From Amycolatopsis vancoresmycina (GTDB taxonomy: Bacteria; Actinomycetota; Actinomycetes; Mycobacteriales; Pseudonocardiaceae): a stretch of DNA of 64,000 nt. The notes beneath the pieces are model-generated. The model saw only the letters and a list, made by a program, of their open reading frames with translations. It did no database searches and was not told the DNA's origin. Positions within the stretch are counted from its first letter, which is position 1. The number at the start of each line of letters is the position of its first letter. A program made the position numbers and the translations under genes. The DNA lies in NCBI RefSeq assembly GCF_000716785.1, contig NZ_JNYY01000001.1, positions 1,178,001 to 1,242,000 of the forward strand, in the 5' to 3' direction. Below, piece by piece: positions 59,669-64,000 of the stretch.

Positions 59669-60532
59669 GTGTACGAAAAGGACGATCCTCGCTCCGGCCT
59701 GGCCACCGCGGCCCGCCCCGACAGCGGCGCCGCGATCGCGCCCGCGCAGTACCTCGACCTGTGGGAGACCCCGGTCGTGCGCGCCCAGAACGTCATCCTC
59801 GTCCACACCGACGCCCGCGACGGCGACGACCTCGACAACGGCACCCTGGACGGCGAGCTGGCGATCGTCGTCACGGACGCCTCCCCCGCCTTCACCGTGC
59901 TGACCGGCGAGGGCACCACCCGGATCACCGAACCCGGGCTCGTCGTGGTCCCCCCGGGCGCGTCGCGGATCAGCGTCCACGGCGACGGCCCGCTGGTCCG
60001 GCTGGTCGAGGCGACCGAACCGGCGTGGCGAGAGCGCGTCGCCAACGCCGACGCGTACGCCGAGGACCACCCGCGCGTCAGGCTGCTGGAACGCTGGCCG
60101 GAACCCGCGGAACCGCGTGTCCGCTGCTACCCGTTGTCCGAGGTGCCGGACGATCCGAAGCGGTTCGGGCGGATCTTCCGGACGCGGTCGTTCATGGTGA
60201 ACTTCCTGCCGCCGCAGGAGGGGCCGCGTGACCCGCACCGGCTTTCCCCGCACCACCACGACGACTTCGAGCAGCTTTCCCTGGCGGTGCAAGGGGAATA
60301 CGTGCACCACATCCGCACGCCGTGGCTACCGGACCGCACCGCCTGGCGCGAGGACGAGCACGTGCGGATCGGGAGCCCGTCGGTGACGATCATCCCGCCG
60401 CCGACCGTGCACACGTCCGAAGCGAGCAGCCCGGGCGTGAACCAGCTGATCGACATCTTCAGCCCGCCGCGCCTGGACTTCTCGGAGAAACCCGGCTGGG
60501 TCCTGAACGCCGACGACTACCCGATGCCGTGA
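59669..60532 (+). CDS. Bicupin-type hypothetical enzyme
   Basis: 287 residues with two beta-barrel halves. The second shows a cupin-like metal set: SPHHHDDFEQLSLAVQGEYVHHI (H-H-E) and PPPTVHTSEA (H). The first half (~70-115, FTVLTGEGTTRITEPGLVVVPPGASRISV) has the fold but fewer metal ligands. GTG start with GAAAGGAC upstream, 12 bp after the hydrolase gene. Isomerase, lyase or dioxygenase activity is possible. It overlaps the aldolase gene by GTGA. Confidence 0.75.
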   Translation: MYEKDDPRSGLATAARPDSGAAIAPAQYLDLWETPVVRAQNVILVHTDARDGDDLDNGTLDGELAIVVTDASPAFTVLTGEGTTRITEPGLVVVPPGASRISVHGDGPLVRLVEATEPAWRERVANADAYAEDHPRVRLLERWPEPAEPRVRCYPLSEVPDDPKRFGRIFRTRSFMVNFLPPQEGPRDPHRLSPHHHDDFEQLSLAVQGEYVHHIRTPWLPDRTAWREDEHVRIGSPSVTIIPPPTVHTSEASSPGVNQLIDIFSPPRLDFSEKPGWVLNADDYPMP

Positions 60533-61299
60533 GCGGGCGGACCGGGGGCGGGCTGTTCACCCGCTCGCACACCCCCGTGGGCACGTGGCTGAAGATCGCC
60601 TCGACCGAGCCGGCCGAGATCATGGCGTTCGCCGGATTCGACTTCGTGGTCGTCGACCTGGAGCACGCTCCCCTCGACCTGGTGACCGCCTACCGGCTGA
60701 TCACCACGGCCGCGGCGCTGGGCGTGACGCCGATCGTCCGGGTGCCGGACAAGACGCCGTCGACGATCCAGAAGGTCCTCGACGCCGGGGCGATGGGCAT
60801 CCTCGTGCCCCATGTGGACACGGTCGAGGAGGCGGCGGCGGTCGGGCGGGCGTGCCGGTTCCCGCCCCACGGCGTCCGCGGCGCCGGCGGCACCAGCCGG
60901 GCCGGGGCGTGGGGGCTGCGGCCGAACGCCGAGTACCGGGCGGCGGGCAACGACGACGTGCTGTGCATCCCGCAGCTGGAAAGCGTCGAGGCGGTCAAGG
61001 CCGCGCCGGAGATGCTCGCACTCGACACGGTGGACGCGGTGTTCGTCGGCGCGGCCGACCTGTCGATGTCGATGGGCTCGACGCCCGCGTCGCCGGACGT
61101 GCTCGACCTCATCGCCTCGGCGATCGCGGCCGCGCACGCCGCCGGGAAGCGCTGCGGGCTGGCGTTCGGCGGGGTGCCGGAGAAGGCCGCGCAGGCGGTG
61201 CGCGACGGCTGCGGCTTCGTCCTGCTCAGCAACGACACGACGATGCTGGCCGAGGCCGCCCGCGGCCTGGTCCGGGCGTTCCGGGACGCGACCGCATGA
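60529..61299 (+). CDS. HpcH/HpaI-family class II aldolase
   Basis: A 256-residue TIM-barrel aldolase cleaving a 4-hydroxy-2-oxo acid to pyruvate and an aldehyde. VGTWLKIASTEPAEIMAFAGFDFVVVDLEHAPLD, IVRVPDKTPSTIQKVLDAGAMGILVPHVDT, the metal-ligand glutamate in IPQLESVEAV and the aspartate in VFVGAADLSMSMG are characteristic. The start GTG overlaps the bicupin stop. In the operon it would carry out one of two C-C bond cleavages. Confidence 0.9.
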   Translation: MSGRTGGGLFTRSHTPVGTWLKIASTEPAEIMAFAGFDFVVVDLEHAPLDLVTAYRLITTAAALGVTPIVRVPDKTPSTIQKVLDAGAMGILVPHVDTVEEAAAVGRACRFPPHGVRGAGGTSRAGAWGLRPNAEYRAAGNDDVLCIPQLESVEAVKAAPEMLALDTVDAVFVGAADLSMSMGSTPASPDVLDLIASAIAAAHAAGKRCGLAFGGVPEKAAQAVRDGCGFVLLSNDTTMLAEAARGLVRAFRDATA

Positions 61300-61340
61300 C
61301 GCACTCCCTGCGGCCGATCCCCGCTCGGCTCGGCCAAGGG

Positions 61341-61391
61341 TCGCGAATGACTCATTCGGGACGCCGGAAGTCCCCAATGAGTCATTCGCGA
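61341..61391. repeat. Compound palindrome, copy 2 (GAATGACTCATTC family)
   Basis: Arms TCGCGAATGACTCATTCGGG and complement (22 bp, one mismatch) around a 7-bp spacer, in the 117-bp gap between the aldolase and BKACE genes. Here it lies inside an operon, so it may cause partial termination or protect the upstream mRNA. Confidence 0.8.
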
Positions 61392-61416
61392 CGTACGCCC
61401 ACCGGAAGGAGAACTG

Positions 61417-62337
61417 ATGCGCACGGCCGAACAGGTCATCATCACCACCGCGATCACGGGCTCGGTGAACGTCCCGTCGCAAAGCCCGTACCTGCCGCTG
61501 TCCGCCGACGAGGTGGCCGACGCGGCCTTGGCGGCCGTCGAAGCCGGGTCGGCCGTCGTGCACCTGCACGCCCGGGAGCCGGACGGGCGGCCCACGCCCG
61601 ATCCCGGCGTGTTCGAGAAGATCGCCGGGCGGATCACCGCCGAGACCGACGCCGTCATCAACATCACCACCGGCGGCGCGTCCTCGATGACGATGGACGA
61701 ACGGCTCGCGGCCGCCTACCGGCTGCGGCCCGAGCTCGCGTCGATGAACATGGGGTCGATGAACTTCGTCTACTCCGGCATCGCCGAGAAGGTGAAAGAG
61801 TGGAAGCACGACTGGGAAAAGCCGTACGTGCTCAACACCTACTCGAAGCCGTTCGTGAACACGTTCGACAAGATCGAGCACACGCTGCGGACGCTCGGTG
61901 AGTCCGGGACCCGGTTCGAGTACGAGTGCTACGACATCGGGCACCTGTACTCGCTGGCGTACTTCGCCGAGCTCGGCCTGGCGAAACCGCCGTTGCTGAT
62001 CCAGGGCGTGTTCGGCGTCCTCGGCGGCATCGGCGCCGACCACGCGAACCTCGAGCACATGGTGCGGATCGCGGACAAGCTCTTCGGCGACGACTACGTG
62101 TTTTCGGCGTTCGCCGCCGGCCGCGACCAGATGAGCTTCGGCACGCACAGCGCATGGCTAGGCGGGCACGTGCGGGTCGGCCTGGAGGACAGCCTGTGGA
62201 TCGGCAGGGGGAAGCTCGCGGAGAGCAACGCCCAGCAGGTCCGCAAGATCCGGGCGGTGGTGGAAGATCTCGGGAAACCCATCGCCACACCCGCCGACGC
62301 GCGCGCGATGCTGGCACTTCGTGGAGGGAACGCATGA
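61417..62337 (+). CDS. Beta-keto acid cleavage enzyme (BKACE, DUF849)
   Basis: A 306-residue zinc TIM-barrel enzyme that condenses a beta-keto acid with acetyl-CoA to give acetoacetate and a new acyl-CoA. IITTAITGSVNVPSQSPYLP, VVHLHAREPDGRPT (zinc HxH), VINITTGGASSMT, ASMNMGSMNF and SAFAAGRDQMSFGTHSAWLGGHVRVGLEDSLWI (with the C-terminal Glu/Asp set) are all family hallmarks. GAAGGAGA is 6 bp before ATG. It is coupled to the SDR gene. The exact beta-keto acid is unknown. Confidence 0.93.
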   Translation: MRTAEQVIITTAITGSVNVPSQSPYLPLSADEVADAALAAVEAGSAVVHLHAREPDGRPTPDPGVFEKIAGRITAETDAVINITTGGASSMTMDERLAAAYRLRPELASMNMGSMNFVYSGIAEKVKEWKHDWEKPYVLNTYSKPFVNTFDKIEHTLRTLGESGTRFEYECYDIGHLYSLAYFAELGLAKPPLLIQGVFGVLGGIGADHANLEHMVRIADKLFGDDYVFSAFAAGRDQMSFGTHSAWLGGHVRVGLEDSLWIGRGKLAESNAQQVRKIRAVVEDLGKPIATPADARAMLALRGGNA

Positions 62338-63080
62338 GCTTGCTGACGGGGAAGGTCGTCCTGGTCGTCGGGGCCAGCTCGGGCATCGGCGCGGACGCGG
62401 CGCGGGTGTTCGCTTCGGACGGCGCTTCGGTGATGCTGGTGGCCCGGCACGAAGAGCCGCTGGCCAAACTGGCTGCCGAGCTTTCGGACTACGACGTCGC
62501 GTACACGACGGGCGACGTCTCTTCAGCGTCCGATGTGGACGGTTTCGTGTCGGCGACGGTCTCACGCTTCGGCCGCCTGGACGGGGCGTTCAACAACGCG
62601 GCGATGGGCGGCGGCGGGCGGCTCGACCGGGTGTCCGAAGCGGACTTCGACCGGATCATGGCGGTGAACGTGAAAGGCACCTGGCTGTGCCTGCGTGCCG
62701 AGGTCGCGGCGATGGAGGGCCGGGGCTCCGGGTCGATCGTGAACGTGAGCAGCATCGGCGGCCTGCGGGGCAGCCCGGGCATGGGCGCCTACCAGGCGAC
62801 GAAGCACGCGGTGATCGGCCTGACCCGCACGGCCGCCCACGACTTCGGACCACTGGGCATCCGGGTAAACGCGCTCGCCCCGGGCCCGACGGAGACCCCG
62901 ATGCTGGCCGAGCTGCGCCGCACGATCCCGGGCGGCGTGGAAGCCCGCATCGCGGCGACACCGTTGCGCAAGGCGGGCACGGGCACGGAAGTCGGCTCGG
63001 CGGCGGCGTTCCTGCTGAGCGACCGGGCCGGCCACCTCAGCGGAGTAGTCCTTCCGGTGGACGGCGGCTTCACGGCCTGA
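62334..63080 (+). CDS. SDR-family oxidoreductase
   Basis: A 248-residue classical short-chain dehydrogenase. VVLVVGASSGIGADAARVF (cofactor glycine motif), the FNNAAMGGGG stretch, VNVSSIGG (Ser), YQATKH (Tyr-x3-Lys) and PGPTETPM are complete. ARHEEP after strand 2 suggests NADP(H) use. It is coupled to BKACE by ATGA, so it may oxidise a beta-hydroxy acid to the beta-keto acid that BKACE cleaves (inference). Confidence 0.93.
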   Translation: MSLLTGKVVLVVGASSGIGADAARVFASDGASVMLVARHEEPLAKLAAELSDYDVAYTTGDVSSASDVDGFVSATVSRFGRLDGAFNNAAMGGGGRLDRVSEADFDRIMAVNVKGTWLCLRAEVAAMEGRGSGSIVNVSSIGGLRGSPGMGAYQATKHAVIGLTRTAAHDFGPLGIRVNALAPGPTETPMLAELRRTIPGGVEARIAATPLRKAGTGTEVGSAAAFLLSDRAGHLSGVVLPVDGGFTA

Positions 63081-63095
63081 CCGGTTCGCAGCGGA

Positions 63096-63123
63096 CAGCC
63101 GTTCGCCGGTGGGCGAACGGCTG
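63096..63123 (+). terminator. Terminator of the catabolic operon
   Basis: CAGCCGTTCGCC pairs perfectly with GGCGAACGGCTG across GGTG, 16 bp after the SDR stop codon. Confidence 0.8.
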
Positions 63124-63210
63124 CCGCGCGCATCGGCGGTGCTCCTGCCGGCCGGGGACGGCCACGTGCGGGACGAGCCGCCCCCAAACCGGCTGGTTGA
63201 TCGCGACGGG

Positions 63211-63393
63211 TCAAAGGCCGTACTCGATGGCTGTCGCGGCTTGCGGAACGGACGCGTGGTGACCGGTGCCCTGGATCCCGTCCGGGCTGGGCACGGTCGC
63301 GACGGCGGTGGCCAGGACCACTGCGGCCGAGAGGCTGATCAGCCGTGACGGCCGCCAGCCGTGCCGAAGTGTGGCCAGTGCTGCTTTACGCAC
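63211..63393 (-). CDS. Small exported peptide (60 aa)
   Basis: GTG at 63393 is preceded by AAAAGGAGGA at ideal spacing. The first ~40 residues form a signal peptide: a basic start (VRKAALATLRHGWRPSR), a hydrophobic core (LISLSAAVVLATAVATV) and a short mature end of about 25 residues. It lies 66 bp downstream of the HAF-repeat protein on the same strand. Function is unknown; a short secreted peptide or lost-domain remnant are both possible. Confidence 0.6.
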   Translation of the reverse strand: MRKAALATLRHGWRPSRLISLSAAVVLATAVATVPSPDGIQGTGHHASVPQAATAIEYGL

Positions 63394-63459
63394 AGGACAG
63401 TCCTCCTTTTCGAGGGTGGTAGCGGGATGGAGCTCCTGACTGATGGCCGCCCCGGCTGG

Positions 63460-64000
63460 TCACGTACCGCTGCCGGGCATGCGCCACTCGACCGCGTGGG
63501 TGGTGCCTCCGGACGGCCCGGCGAACCCGGCGATGGTGCCGTGGTCATTGATGCCACTCGCCCCCGAGTAGTCGTCGCCGGCCGGCACGGCGATGGCCGT
63601 GACCGATCCCGTGGGGTTCCAGCTCACCGCGGCGGCCTTCTGGCGGTCGCCGGAGAGCACCACGCCGACCATCGCGCCCCGGTTGTTGAGCCCGCCGGGC
63701 TCGCCGTTGGCGTACCCGGGCGGGGTTTGGAGCCGGATCATGGCACCGTCGCGATTCCAGCGCACCGCGGAGAACTGGGTGTTCGTGGTGACGCCGATCC
63801 CCATGACCGTGCCGCGATTGTTGATCAGCAACGCCTCGCTGTCGATGTCGCCGGGCAGGACCCCGAGATCGACCGGCGAACCGTCGCGCCCCCAGCGCAC
63901 GGCGTGCACACCGACGCCGAGCGCGGAGGCGGAATCGCCGACGATCGAGCCGTCGTCGTTGATGCCCAGGGCCTGGCTGAACGTGTCGCCGGGAAGGGGC
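63460..64000 (-). CDS. HAF-repeat secreted-type protein, 5' part beyond window
   Basis: 180 C-terminal residues are visible, in tandem ~45-residue units of the HAF/extracellular-repeat type: ALGINDDGSIVGDSAS, AVRWGRDGSPVDLGVLPGDIDSEALLINNRGTVMG, AVRWNRDGAMIRLQTPPGYANGEPGGLNNRGAMVG and so on. The repeats build a beta-propeller-like surface domain in predicted exported proteins. The N-terminus, and so any signal peptide, is outside the window. Role unknown. Confidence 0.8.
   Translation of the reverse strand, partial: PLPGDTFSQALGINDDGSIVGDSASALGVGVHAVRWGRDGSPVDLGVLPGDIDSEALLINNRGTVMGIGVTTNTQFSAVRWNRDGAMIRLQTPPGYANGEPGGLNNRGAMVGVVLSGDRQKAAAVSWNPTGSVTAIAVPAGDDYSGASGINDHGTIAGFAGPSGGTTHAVEWRMPGSGT

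Noticed and set aside
1..64000. CRISPR array, prophage, insertion sequences or complete conjugative element
   Set aside because: No regularly spaced identical repeats, transposase, integrase, terminase or portal protein was recognised. The only dispersed repeats are the short palindrome and the 125-bp element.

Overview
This is a window from a high-GC, Gram-positive actinomycete chromosome. GC-rich third codon positions, frequent GTG/TTG starts, an SsgB-type sporulation regulator, several SARP/AfsR-type and LuxR-family regulators, many secreted hydrolase-like proteins and a natural-product gene cluster all point to a filamentous member of the Pseudonocardiales. A twice-repeated palindrome built on GAATGACTCATTC makes an Amycolatopsis-like genus my best guess; that assignment is inference.

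Layout. (1) 1-8300 is a housekeeping border: pgsA (cut by the window edge), a MarR regulator, a HIT hydrolase coupled to thrS, a RutE-like nitroreductase, an undecaprenyl-phosphate sugar transferase, ssgB and four tRNA genes (Val-CAC on the minus strand; Gly, Cys and Val-GAC in tandem on the plus strand). (2) 8995-26440 is a compact biosynthetic cluster with no PKS or NRPS. It encodes a class II DAHP synthase, PhzE-type and PhzD-type enzymes (a chorismate to dihydro-3-hydroxyanthranilate route), a PGM1-like ATP-grasp peptide ligase, a glucosyl-3-phosphoglycerate synthase, a methyltransferase, an MFS exporter, an LLM oxidoreductase, a phosphodiester glycosidase, and dedicated copies of phosphoglycerate mutase, enolase and RpiB. 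A SARP and a stand-alone LuxR helix-turn-helix protein are the candidate regulators. (3) 26500-30600 holds the wreck of a sulfonate/sulfur locus (pieces of ssuC, an acyl-CoA dehydrogenase-like gene and ssuD), followed by an intact molybdopterin oxidoreductase and flavin reductase. (4) 30600-44000 is accessory: a LysR with a divergent hydrolase/NTF2 pair, small secreted proteins, a second SARP and a decayed relative, a CHAP-domain secreted protein whose tandem repeats are frame-broken, a DUF427 protein and two alpha/beta hydrolases. (5) 44000-56250 holds a FUSC transporter, a STAND ATPase with an unusual C-terminus, a Ser/Thr kinase, a LuxR-family LAL regulator, a PucR-like regulator, a DksA/TraR zinc protein, and a divergent hydrolase/TetR pair. 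(6) 56300-63080 is an IclR-controlled catabolic locus (MHS transporter, DUF6282 hydrolase, bicupin, HpaI aldolase, BKACE, SDR). (7) The right edge has two small exported proteins.

How the genes work together. In the cluster, 3-phosphoglycerate could be turned into PEP by the local mutase and enolase, while RpiB could feed pentose phosphates toward erythrose 4-phosphate. PEP and erythrose 4-phosphate are exactly the two substrates of the local DAHP synthase, so I read this as a dedicated precursor module for an aminocyclohexadiene scaffold. The ligase would then amidate it, the GpgS-like enzyme glucosylate it and the MFS protein export it; the phosphodiester glycosidase might unmask it. In the catabolic region, the same 16-bp dyad (TGTTCACGAAGTGAAC) lies in front of both iclR and the transporter gene, giving a simple regulatory circuit for uptake and C-C cleavage of an unidentified carboxylate.
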